DNA from: Thermodesulfovibrio thiophilus DSM 17215
GTDB lineage: Bacteria > Nitrospirota > Thermodesulfovibrionia > Thermodesulfovibrionales > Thermodesulfovibrionaceae
NCBI RefSeq assembly: GCF_000423865.1
Contig: NZ_AUIU01000012.1
Span: 62,001-126,000 of the forward strand
DNA length: 64,000 nt
Direction: 5' to 3'
The notes under the pieces: generated by a model
The model's input: only the letters and a program-made list of their open reading frames with translations
Databases searched by the model: none
What the model was told of the DNA's origin: nothing
In this document: positions 1-7,659 of the stretch, piece after piece
Layout: every line of letters begins with the position of its first letter
Numbering within the stretch: position 1 is the first letter of the stretch
Translations under genes and position numbers: made by a program

Positions 1-1137
1 TGTTTTTATGGCTCTGAACAGATGAAGTATATGACCTGCTCCATCATAGAGAAAACCTTTCCCTTCCTCTGCCTCTATTCTCTTTTCCTGTGGTGCCGGC
101 ACTCTTTCAAGGAGACTATTTAATCCCTTTGCGCCCACTTCCTTCGGTGTCTTAGCAAGAATAAGCCCACCCTTTTGTTCAATGCTTCCTAAAAGTGCAT
201 TAAGAATTATGATAGACCTTGCATTATAAAAGTAGTTCATAGTTCTTGCTGCAAACCATCCTGGATACAGTATCACCTTAGGTTTGTCAGCACTGAGCTG
301 TTTAGCTAGCTCTACTATCTCATAAGATGGTATTCCTGTCTCCTTTTCTGCCCAATCTGGAGTGTAAGGTTTTATGAAATTTTCAAGTTCTGGTAGTCCT
401 GTAATAAATCTTTCTACAAATTCCCTATCAAAGAGATTTTCTCTGAGAATTACGTGTATTAGAGCAAGATTGAATGCATAGTCTGTTCCAGGTCTTATCT
501 GCAAAAATTTTGTTGCTTTTGTAGCTGTTTTTGATACTCTTACATCTAAATAAGTAAGTCTCGCTCCATTGGATAAAGCTTTAATAATGTTGTTTGCCTC
601 TCTAACACCAAGAGATTCAAGCGCGTTTCTACCATAAAAAACCATATGCTTAGTATTTGAAAAATCATACCCAACCTCAGGTCTGCCATATCCAAGAAGA
701 GTTTGATAGGCAAGATCAACATTTTTTCTACAGAAATCATCATGACTGAAGTAATTTGGTGATCCTATTGATCTAAGAAAAACCCTTTGAATCTCTCCAA
801 ATAATCCTGCCCCTCTATCAACAAGAGCTATGGATTTTTTTCCATACTGAGATTGAATATTACCTATAGCTTCAGCTACATATTTAAAAGCTTCTTCCCA
901 GCTGGCTCTTTTAAACTGTCCTGAACCCCTCGGACCAATTCTTATCATGGGATATTGAAGCCTCTCAAAGTCATAAAGCAAAGATATCCCTGAAGACCCC
1001 CTGGCACAGAGACTATGCTCTATACCAGGTACATTAGGATTTCCTTCTATCCAATTGATTCGTTCATCTGTAACTTCAACTCTAATCGGACACCTTACCG
1101 AACACATTCCACATACACTATATAAAGAACGGTTCAT
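1..1137 (-). CDS. Molybdopterin oxidoreductase catalytic subunit, PsrA/PhsA-like (5' part; runs off the window)
   Basis: The first 379 codons of a DMSO-reductase-family catalytic subunit are present; the 3' end lies outside the window. The N-terminus carries a [4Fe-4S] motif with Cys9, Cys12, Cys16 and Cys44 (CGMCSVRC, then SLCARGSSG). Cys136 in DDFCRKN sits where this family places its molybdenum ligand. The segment around FYGRNALESLGVR fits the bis-MGD cofactor fold of polysulfide/thiosulfate reductases; formate or other substrates cannot be excluded. The ATG is preceded by AAGGAGG and, directly in frame, by a TAA, so no longer N-terminus is possible. There is therefore no Tat signal, unlike most PsrA/PhsA proteins, which suggests a cytoplasmic enzyme or export with a partner. 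It lies 14 nt after a TauE/SafE gene as last visible member of the sigma-54-type operon. Confidence 0.85.
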   Translation of the reverse strand, partial: MNRSLYSVCGMCSVRCPIRVEVTDERINWIEGNPNVPGIEHSLCARGSSGISLLYDFERLQYPMIRIGPRGSGQFKRASWEEAFKYVAEAIGNIQSQYGKKSIALVDRGAGLFGEIQRVFLRSIGSPNYFSHDDFCRKNVDLAYQTLLGYGRPEVGYDFSNTKHMVFYGRNALESLGVREANNIIKALSNGARLTYLDVRVSKTATKATKFLQIRPGTDYAFNLALIHVILRENLFDREFVERFITGLPELENFIKPYTPDWAEKETGIPSYEIVELAKQLSADKPKVILYPGWFAARTMNYFYNARSIIILNALLGSIEQKGGLILAKTPKEVGAKGLNSLLERVPAPQEKRIEAEEGKGFLYDGAGHILHLFRAIKT

Positions 1138-1151
1138 TTATATACCTCCTT

Positions 1152-1541
1152 CTAAAATACACCGAGTAAACTCAAAGCAAGAATCAAAAGTCCTACAACA
1201 GCTACTCGCTTAACCACAATAGGGCTTAATCTTTTAGCAATTCTTGGTCCTATGAAACCACCAAGAATTGCTGCTGGAAACATTATTAAAAAGAACACTA
1301 AATCAAAATTTCCAAAACCATAATGCCTGAGTGTGCCAGTTAATGTGTTAAAAAATATAGCAAGAAGTGAGCTTCCAACAACTACATACATTGGGAGTCT
1401 CATAAATACCGTCATAAGGGGAACCATAAATGGACCACCACCGAAACCAAACATAGAAGATAAAACTGCAATTAAAAATGCTCCAGGAATTCCTATCCAA
1501 AGGTTTGCTTTAAACTCCTGTCCCCAGAATTCTATTTTCAT
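1152..1541 (-). CDS. TauE/SafE-family permease, C-terminal-half protein
   Basis: This 129-residue membrane protein is about half the size of a normal TauE/SafE anion exporter (around 250 residues, 8 helices). It has roughly four transmembrane helices and one copy of the family repeat, with GFGGGPFMVPL after helix one. The ATG follows the stop of the preceding gene by 2 nt and has its own GGAGG, so it is a real, translationally coupled gene and not a frameshift remnant. The upstream neighbour carries the matching repeat (GAGGGFILNPILVLLGLP), so the two probably pair to form one transporter. The substrate is likely an oxidised sulfur anion (sulfite, thiosulfate or an organosulfonate), inferred from the family and the adjacent molybdoenzyme. 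Confidence 0.8.
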   Translation of the reverse strand: MKIEFWGQEFKANLWIGIPGAFLIAVLSSMFGFGGGPFMVPLMTVFMRLPMYVVVGSSLLAIFFNTLTGTLRHYGFGNFDLVFFLIMFPAAILGGFIGPRIAKRLSPIVVKRVAVVGLLILALSLLGVF

Positions 1542-1543
1542 AT

Positions 1544-2770
1544 TTATTTACCTCCTTCAGCTTTTTTCTTAGCTGCTTCTTCAGCTCTTTTCTTAAACTC
1601 TTTCAAAATTGCCTGTTCCTTCTTATGCTTTTCAAGATACCCTGGTGTTGTCTGCCAAAACATAAGTGCAGCAAGAATTATAAGTATCCATCCAAATATA
1701 AATTTAAACTGTGCAAGTGTTATAAGCTCAGTAAGTTTTGGGCCAATAAAAGCTCCAAGTATCATAGCTAACCCAAGAGCGATACCAAGTTTCCAGTTTA
1801 TAAATTTTATTTTGGAGTAGTTATAAACTCCACTGGCCTGAGAAAATAATACTGTTGGCATGACTGTTCCAGCAACAACTGTATGTGGCAGTCCGAGGAG
1901 TACAAGAATTGGATTAAGAATAAAGCCACCGCCTGCTCCCATAAGCACTCCGAAGGTTGTTACAACTAAAGCCAGAAAAAATGGTCCAAATAAATTCACT
2001 GTTCTACCTGCGTTAGACAGATAAACATTGGGAAGAGTAACCTTGTTTTCTACTGTAACAAGACTGCTCTTTAGTTCTTTATCAACTTTTGCCAGAATAA
2101 AGTACTTTCCTGGCGCAGTATTAGAAGGTAAATCTAATTCTGCTGTAAATGTTCCATCCTGTGCAATTTTAAGCTTTGATGAAAATATTGTTTCAACACT
2201 TCTAAACTTCGCCTTAAGAAGCTGCATTGATCTTCTTTTGTTGTCTTTTTCATCCATGGGTGGAAGCAAAGTTCCTCTTGAGCCAATTATACTTGCCCAT
2301 AGAGTGGTCTGGTATCTGTCAATTTTTCTCTTTGCAGGCTCTCCATAGACTGCATCAGCACCAGCGTCTTTGATAACCTTTGATACACTCCACTTACCAC
2401 CTTCCTTTTTAGCCTGATCAAGAATGTCTTTGTATTTTTCTGGAACAATCAAAGTATAGAAAGCTGGCATCTCATCTGTCATGTAGAAGATATAAGGTCT
2501 TTTGCCAGTTTTTGGATCAGGGTCTGTATCAAGCCTTGCTGCTCTTACATTTTTTTCAGACCATATTTCAATATAAACATCTTTTCCCTGAGGAGCTTTA
2601 CCGGTAATTGTAATTTTACCTCCTCCAGAAAGCTCTTTTCTGTCAACCTGTAAAACAATTCCTTCTTTTTGAGTCTCTGCAGATGTGACTGACTGTTGCT
2701 CTGCATAAATATTTGTTGAAAAAGCTATTGTAAACATTAAGATAATAGCCAATTTCCAAAAATTTTTCAT
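1544..2770 (-). CDS. TauE/SafE-family permease half with signal peptide and large periplasmic domain
   Basis: This 408-residue protein has three parts: a signal peptide (about 1-23, ending NIYA), a roughly 230-residue periplasmic region rich in beta-strand-like sequence, and a four-helix TauE/SafE repeat (about 260-372) containing GAGGGFILNPILVLLGLP. It ends in a Lys/Glu-rich cytoplasmic tail. A normal TauE/SafE protein lacks the periplasmic domain and has both membrane repeats in one chain; here the second repeat is in the next gene. The domain could bind the transported sulfur anion or a partner, which is inference. The start has a clear AAGGAGG. It lies 21 nt downstream of uspA in the same operon. 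Confidence 0.8.
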   Translation of the reverse strand: MKNFWKLAIILMFTIAFSTNIYAEQQSVTSAETQKEGIVLQVDRKELSGGGKITITGKAPQGKDVYIEIWSEKNVRAARLDTDPDPKTGKRPYIFYMTDEMPAFYTLIVPEKYKDILDQAKKEGGKWSVSKVIKDAGADAVYGEPAKRKIDRYQTTLWASIIGSRGTLLPPMDEKDNKRRSMQLLKAKFRSVETIFSSKLKIAQDGTFTAELDLPSNTAPGKYFILAKVDKELKSSLVTVENKVTLPNVYLSNAGRTVNLFGPFFLALVVTTFGVLMGAGGGFILNPILVLLGLPHTVVAGTVMPTVLFSQASGVYNYSKIKFINWKLGIALGLAMILGAFIGPKLTELITLAQFKFIFGWILIILAALMFWQTTPGYLEKHKKEQAILKEFKKRAEEAAKKKAEGGK

Positions 2771-2791
2771 AAATTGCCTCCTTTTTATAAG

Positions 2792-3208
2792 TTATCTCAC
2801 AATCAACACTGACTGCGCAGCATTGGATGCTACTTTCAGTGTTACGCTTCCAAAAAGAGTTCTTTCAGTAGCATCTTTACCCTTTGAGCCAATCACAATA
2901 AGATCATAGTTATTGTCCCTGGCATGATCAACAATGACATCCGCTGGTGTTCCTTCTAAAAGTAGAGTTTCTCCTTTCACCCCCTCTTCTTTAAGAATTT
3001 TCTTAGCAACATTAAGATTTCCCTCAGTTTCTGCTTTAAAAATGGATTCAACAGTTGCACAGTCAATTCCTATCTCTAAAAAACATACCTGTGGAACAAC
3101 GGATAAAACAGTAATGTGAGAGTCAAACTTTTTTGATAAGTTAATTGCTTCAGATAATGCTTTTTTGGACCATTCTGATCCATCATAGCAAACTAATATT
3201 TTCTTCAT
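2792..3208 (-). CDS. Universal stress protein, UspA family
   Basis: This 138-residue cytoplasmic UspA-fold protein begins MKKILVCYDGSEWS. It carries the ATP-binding signature G-x2-G-x9-G-S (GSKGKDATERTLFGS) near the C-terminus, so it probably binds ATP. The frame stays open another 20 codons upstream, but the chosen ATG has GGAGG six bases before it and matches the usual family N-terminus. It is first gene of the operon with the split TauE/SafE transporter and the molybdenum oxidoreductase. UspA proteins often accompany anion transporters, where they are thought to couple activity to energy state. A sigma-54 promoter lies about 100 nt upstream. Confidence 0.9.
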   Translation of the reverse strand: MKKILVCYDGSEWSKKALSEAINLSKKFDSHITVLSVVPQVCFLEIGIDCATVESIFKAETEGNLNVAKKILKEEGVKGETLLLEGTPADVIVDHARDNNYDLIVIGSKGKDATERTLFGSVTLKVASNAAQSVLIVR

Positions 3209-3310
3209 TTCATACCTCCAATTTTCTATTTTCTCATTACAAGGATTTAAAGCACCTCTTAATGACACGAAGAGAATATTTCATATGTCTCATCATCAGA
3301 AAATCGATAG

Positions 3311-3327
3311 TGCAATTACTTTGCCAA
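3311..3327 (-). promoter_or_regulatory. Sigma-54 (-24/-12) promoter of the uspA-tauE-molybdoenzyme operon
   Basis: The minus strand reads TTGGCAAAGTAATTGCA. The -24 GG and -12 GC dinucleotides are separated by exactly ten bases, as required by RpoN. It matches the consensus TGGCACG-N4-TTGCW except at the C and G of CACG. The predicted start site near 3300 gives a leader of about 90 nt for uspA. The two palindromes upstream support activation by an enhancer-binding protein. Confidence 0.7.
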
Positions 3328-3369
3328 TATGAAAGTTATTGATAAAACAGAGAATTTTTAAAGATTTGA

Positions 3370-3385
3370 TGTGCCTGATGGAACA
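3370..3385 (-). promoter_or_regulatory. Candidate enhancer-binding site, copy 2 (imperfect palindrome)
   Basis: The minus strand reads TGTTCCATCAGGCACA. It is an imperfect copy of the perfect palindrome centred 30 bp further upstream, with shared form TGTyCC-N4-GGnACA. Its centre lies about 77 bp upstream of the predicted sigma-54 start site. The spacing of close to three helical turns between the copies fits cooperative binding of an activator on one DNA face. Confidence 0.55.
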
Positions 3386-3394
3386 GAAGAAAAG

Positions 3395-3420
3395 TTAGCT
3401 GTCCCAAATGGGACAGCTAA
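3395..3420 (-). promoter_or_regulatory. Perfect palindrome: candidate enhancer site, possibly doubling as terminator of the aconitase gene
   Basis: An 11-bp perfect inverted repeat (TTAGCTGTCCC) with a 4-base spacer begins 7 nt after the aconitase stop codon. Its centre is about 107 bp upstream of the predicted sigma-54 start site, and a degenerate copy lies 30 bp nearer the promoter. The minus strand continues AACTTTTCTTC, a broken T-tract, so the RNA hairpin could also act as a weak intrinsic terminator. The repeated core TGTCCC/GGGACA makes protein binding the better reading. Confidence 0.6.
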
Positions 3421-3426
3421 GAAAAA

Positions 3427-5370
3427 TTAGTCTAAAACTTTTTTTCTCACATAGGGAAGAAGTCCTCCCTGCAGAATGAGTTCTTTTTCTCTTGAGTTTA
3501 AGTTTGAGCAAACCTCAAAAGAGAGATTCTTCGATAAATTAATAACTCTATATTTTTGTTCTTTCTTCAAAGATTCAATAATATTTTCAATTTTTAGTAC
3601 ATTGCCCTGCTCGATTTTTTCATAGTCTTCAGCATTTGAAAACATTAACGGAAGAATGCCAAAATTTATCAAATTTGCACGATGAATTCTTGCAAAGGAT
3701 TTTGAAATCACAGCTTTTATTCCAAGATACATTGGAGCAATAGCAGCATGCTCACGAGATGAGCCCTGTCCATAATTTTCTCCACCAACAATTATACCTC
3801 CACCATTCTGCTTTGCCAGCATTGCTCTATGATAAAAAGTTTCATCAATGTTTTTGAATATAAAAGTAGAAATCATAGGAATATTTGACCTGTATGGCAA
3901 AACCTGTGTACCTGCAGGCAGAATATCATCTGTTGTTATATTATCTGAAAGCTTAAGCAAAACCTCAGCAAATATAGTATCCTCAAGAGGCTCTTTTACA
4001 GGCACTTCTTTTATATTTGGACCTTTGATTATTTTTATATCTTTATGTTTTCTAGATAGAATTATCATATTATCATTTATCACAAAACTTTCAGGCTCTG
4101 GTATATCTTCAAGATCAATATCAGTCTCAAATGGATTAACAATTTGACCGTGCACTGATGCAAGAGCACAGACAACAGGAGATGCAAGATAAACCAGAGC
4201 ATCCTTTGTTCCAGAACGTCCTTTAAAATTACGATTATATGAACGAAGAGAAATCTGTCCACTTCCAGGTGCAGCTCCCATTCCAATACAGGGTCCACAA
4301 GCTGATTCAAGAAGTCTTGCACCAGCTTGAATCATAGTCTTTACAGAGCCATCACTGGCAAGCATCTCATAAACCTGCCTTGAACCCGGATTTATAAAAA
4401 GTGTTACCTCTTCATGGACGGTTTTATCTCTGAGTATTGAGGCTACTGTTTTCATTATTTTGTAGGAAGAATTTGTGCAGGAGCCAATGCAGATTTGATC
4501 AACTTTCATTCCTTGAAGCTCTTTGACTGAAATAACATTATCTGGACTGTGTGGCTGAGCAATCATTGGTTCTATCTCGGATAAATCAAGCTCTATAATT
4601 TCTGAATACTCTGCATCTTCATCAGCTTGAAGCTCCATCCATTGATGCTCTCTACCCTGAGCTTTTAAAAACTTCAATGTGTTTTCATCACTAGGAAAGA
4701 TAGATGTTGTTGCACCAAGTTCTGCACCCATATTGGTTATTGTTGCTCTTTCAGTAACCGAAAGGTCATTTACTCCGGGACCTCCATATTCAAATATTTT
4801 TCCAACTCCTCCTTTAACAGTAAGCATTTTTAAAAATGTAAGAATTATATCCATTGCTGTTACATAAGGTCTGCGAAGCTTTCCAGTTAGATAGACTTTT
4901 ACAATCTTTGGCATTGTAAATTCAAAAGGCATTCCAGCCATAACAGAAGCTGCTTCCAAGCCACCAACACCAATAGCAATCATTCCTGTTCCACCACCTG
5001 TTGGTGTATGACTGTCTGTACCAAGTGCAATTCTTCCCGGTGCGGCAAATCTTTCAAGATGAACCTGATGACATATTCCATTGCCAGGTCTTGAAAAATA
5101 AGCACCAAACCTTGCTGCAGCAGTCCTTAAAAAAAGATGATCATCCGCATTCATAAAGTTACTCTGAAGCATATTGTGGTCAACATAAGACACAGCAGTA
5201 GGAACTTTTACATGGTCAAGTCCTATTGCTTCAAACTCAAGCCAGGTCATTGTACCTGTTGCATCCTGAGTATAAACCTGATCTACTCTTACGCTAAGCA
5301 ACTCTCCAGTTTTTAAACTTCCGGCTGCAAGATGTGCATCAAAAATTTTTTCAACAATATTCTTACCCAT
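3427..5370 (-). CDS. Aconitate hydratase, Aquifex-type
   Basis: This 647-residue TCA-cycle enzyme interconverts citrate and isocitrate with a [4Fe-4S] cluster. Cluster cysteines are visible in IGSCTNSS and SACGPCIGMG; the swivel domain carries GENYGQGSSREHAA. The length is that of the short Aquifex-type family rather than the roughly 890-residue AcnA/AcnB. A related dehydratase role (homoaconitase or isopropylmalate isomerase) is less likely because those are usually shorter or split. The ATG at 5370 is preferred over a TTG one codon upstream because AGGAGG lies five bases before it. It is divergent from lysA and is followed by the palindrome described above. Confidence 0.9.
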   Translation of the reverse strand: MGKNIVEKIFDAHLAAGSLKTGELLSVRVDQVYTQDATGTMTWLEFEAIGLDHVKVPTAVSYVDHNMLQSNFMNADDHLFLRTAAARFGAYFSRPGNGICHQVHLERFAAPGRIALGTDSHTPTGGGTGMIAIGVGGLEAASVMAGMPFEFTMPKIVKVYLTGKLRRPYVTAMDIILTFLKMLTVKGGVGKIFEYGGPGVNDLSVTERATITNMGAELGATTSIFPSDENTLKFLKAQGREHQWMELQADEDAEYSEIIELDLSEIEPMIAQPHSPDNVISVKELQGMKVDQICIGSCTNSSYKIMKTVASILRDKTVHEEVTLFINPGSRQVYEMLASDGSVKTMIQAGARLLESACGPCIGMGAAPGSGQISLRSYNRNFKGRSGTKDALVYLASPVVCALASVHGQIVNPFETDIDLEDIPEPESFVINDNMIILSRKHKDIKIIKGPNIKEVPVKEPLEDTIFAEVLLKLSDNITTDDILPAGTQVLPYRSNIPMISTFIFKNIDETFYHRAMLAKQNGGGIIVGGENYGQGSSREHAAIAPMYLGIKAVISKSFARIHRANLINFGILPLMFSNAEDYEKIEQGNVLKIENIIESLKKEQKYRVINLSKNLSFEVCSNLNSREKELILQGGLLPYVRKKVLD

Positions 5371-5498
5371 CAAATCCTCCTGATTACTTTCAAATTTATT
5401 GGTCTATGTTGTAATAATGACTCTTCTTAACCTCTACAACTACATCTTTTTTCTTTATAAAAAACTCTAAAAATCTTAAAACTCTGAATTTATCAGGT

Positions 5499-5528
5499 TT
5501 GCCTGCAAATTAATATTTTAAGTATAAT
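5499..5528 (+). promoter_or_regulatory. Sigma-70-type promoter of lysA-dapF
   Basis: A -35 box TTGCCT (5499-5504) and a perfect -10 box TATAAT (5523-5528) are separated by 18 bp. The predicted start near 5535 leaves a leader of about 29 nt, which holds the AAAGGAGG ribosome site of lysA. Confidence 0.55.
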
Positions 5529-5563
5529 TATTATATTCAAAAAATTTCAAAAAGGAGGATTTT

Positions 5564-6820
5564 GTGCATTTCTTTACCTATAAAAATAACAAACTTTATG
5601 CAGAAGATATTGCTGTGTCTGAACTTGTAAGAGAATTTGGAACACCACTTTATATTTATAGTTATGCAACATTGATAAGACATATCAGAGCTTATGAGGA
5701 AGCTTTCTGTGAAGTACCGCATATAATATGCTATGCTGTAAAAGCCAATTCAAATCTTGCAATTTTAAGTCTATGTGCAGAGTTGGGTATCGGTGCAGAT
5801 ATTGTTTCTGGCGGAGAACTTTTCAGAGCTTTAAAAGCTGGAATTAAGCCTTTTAGAATTGTTTTTGCTGGCGTTGGCAAAACAGAGCAGGAAATTGAAT
5901 ATGCTTTAAAAAATAATATTTTAATGTTCAATGTTGAATCAGAAGCCGAGCTTTATAAAATAAATGAAGTTGCAAAAAAACTTAAAAAACATGCTTGCGT
6001 TGCCTTAAGGGTTAATCCAGATATTGATCCAAAGACACATAAATACATCGCAACAGGCCTTAGAACAAGCAAATTCGGAATTCCCATTGAAAAGGCACTT
6101 GAATATTATAAACTTGCCAAATCTCTTAAAAATATTAAAATTATAGGGATACACAAACACATTGGCTCTCAGATTACTGATACATCGGCCTATGTGGAAG
6201 CATTATCAAAAATTTTATCTCTTTATGATAAACTCGCAAAATACGATGTTGATATTGAATACATTGATATAGGCGGAGGTCTTGGAATTACATATAAAGA
6301 TGAAGAACCTCCGCTTCCAAAGGATCTTGCAAATGCACTAATTCCTCTTATTAAATCCAAGAAGGGTAAAATAATAGTTGAACCTGGAAGGTCTATTGTC
6401 GGGAATGCAGGAATTCTTGTAACAAAAGTTTTATATACAAAAGAAACAGGATCAAAAAACTTTATAATAGTTGACGCTGGTATGAATGACCTGATAAGAC
6501 CAAGTCTTTATGGTTCTTATCATGAAATTCTACCCGTAACTCCTGATAAAAGACAAAAAATAGTCACCGACATTGTCGGACCAATATGTGAATCAGGAGA
6601 TTTTCTTGCAAAGGACAGAGAAATTGAAAAAATAACTCCAGGAGAACATCTTGCTGTAATGAGCGCAGGTGCGTACGGATTCAGTATGTCATCTAATTAT
6701 AACAGTCGCCCGAGAGCTGCTGAAGTGCTCGTCAAAGGAGAAAACTATGCTTTAATAAGAAAAAGAGAAACATATAAAGACTTAATAAAAAATGAAATCA
6801 TACCGGAGGATATACTCTAA
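5564..6820 (+). CDS. lysA: Diaminopimelate decarboxylase
   Basis: This 418-residue PLP enzyme converts meso-diaminopimelate to lysine, the last step of lysine synthesis. Lys60 in CYAVKANSN is the PLP-binding lysine of the alanine-racemase-type barrel. HKHIGSQI, the glycine-rich EYIDIGGGLGI and CESGDFLAK near the C-terminus are the other signatures. The start is GTG, supported by AAAGGAGG seven bases before it. It overlaps dapF by one base (TAATG), so the two are translationally coupled and cover consecutive pathway steps. Length is typical for LysA. Confidence 0.96.
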   Translation: MHFFTYKNNKLYAEDIAVSELVREFGTPLYIYSYATLIRHIRAYEEAFCEVPHIICYAVKANSNLAILSLCAELGIGADIVSGGELFRALKAGIKPFRIVFAGVGKTEQEIEYALKNNILMFNVESEAELYKINEVAKKLKKHACVALRVNPDIDPKTHKYIATGLRTSKFGIPIEKALEYYKLAKSLKNIKIIGIHKHIGSQITDTSAYVEALSKILSLYDKLAKYDVDIEYIDIGGGLGITYKDEEPPLPKDLANALIPLIKSKKGKIIVEPGRSIVGNAGILVTKVLYTKETGSKNFIIVDAGMNDLIRPSLYGSYHEILPVTPDKRQKIVTDIVGPICESGDFLAKDREIEKITPGEHLAVMSAGAYGFSMSSNYNSRPRAAEVLVKGENYALIRKRETYKDLIKNEIIPEDIL

Positions 6821-7659
6821 TGAATAAAATTAACTTTGTTAAAATGCACGGACTTGGCAATGATTTTATTTTGATTGATTGTCTAAAACAGGATTTGCCA
6901 GATCCTCAGGCTTTTGCAATCAAATACTGTAATCGAAGATTTGGAATAGGTGCAGACCAGCTTTTATTAATCTATCCTTCCGAAATTGCAGATTTCAGCA
7001 TGAGAATTTTCAATGCTGATGGCTCAGAAGTTGAAATGTGTGGAAATGGAATAAGGTGCTTTGCAAAATATGTCTGGGATAGAGGGCTATCTCAAAAAGA
7101 AATACTGGATGTAGAAACTCTTGCAGGAATTATAAAACCAAAAAAAGTTGGAGAGCTTGTTCAGGTTGATATGGGAAATCCTGAATTTAGACCAGAAAAA
7201 ATCCCTGTTGATGCAGAGGGTGATATAGCCTTTGATATTGCACTTGAAGTGTATGGCTGGCATGCAAGACTTAACTGTGTAAGTATGGGGAATCCTCATG
7301 CTGTAATATTTCTTGAAGAAGATCCTAAAAATTTTGCAGTTTTAAAATATGGACCTGCAATTGAAACTCATCCTATTTTCCCAAAAAGAACGAATGTTGA
7401 GTTTGCCTTTGTAAAAAACAGTAAAGAAATAATTATGCGTGTCTGGGAAAGAGGAGCCGGAGAAACTCTTGCATGTGGTACTGGTGCATGTGCCACAGCT
7501 GTTGCTGCAATGAAAAAAAAGCTCGTTGAAAACAAAGTAACTGTTCATCTTCTAGGTGGAGATTTATTAATTGAATGGCAAGAAAATGGACATGTTTATA
7601 TGACAGGACCCGCTGAAGAGGTCTATGAAGGAACAGTAAAAGTTCCACAAATTGCTTGA
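6820..7659 (+). CDS. dapF: Diaminopimelate epimerase
   Basis: This 279-residue cofactor-independent epimerase converts LL- to meso-diaminopimelate, supplying lysine and peptidoglycan. The two catalytic cysteines are Cys74 (EMCGNGIRC) and Cys219 (LACGTGAC), and the N-terminal GLGNDFILID motif is present. The ATG shares one base with the lysA stop and follows GGAGG by 11 bases. The last 37 bases overlap the end of the convergent addB gene, with no terminator hairpin between them. Confidence 0.96.
   Translation: MNKINFVKMHGLGNDFILIDCLKQDLPDPQAFAIKYCNRRFGIGADQLLLIYPSEIADFSMRIFNADGSEVEMCGNGIRCFAKYVWDRGLSQKEILDVETLAGIIKPKKVGELVQVDMGNPEFRPEKIPVDAEGDIAFDIALEVYGWHARLNCVSMGNPHAVIFLEEDPKNFAVLKYGPAIETHPIFPKRTNVEFAFVKNSKEIIMRVWERGAGETLACGTGACATAVAAMKKKLVENKVTVHLLGGDLLIEWQENGHVYMTGPAEEVYEGTVKVPQIA

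Noticed and set aside
1152-2770. A frameshifted full-length TauE/SafE pseudogene
   Set aside because: Both parts have their own start, ribosome site and natural ends (a charged C-terminal tail on one, a clean N-terminus on the other), so a genuine two-gene split is more likely.
3209-3268. Longer uspA starting at 3268
   Set aside because: The extra 20 residues do not resemble the UspA N-terminus, and the downstream ATG has GGAGG at ideal distance.
3395-3420. Palindrome as a simple intrinsic terminator only
   Set aside because: A degenerate copy 30 bp away and a sigma-54 promoter at the right distance favour a regulatory site; the following T-tract is interrupted.
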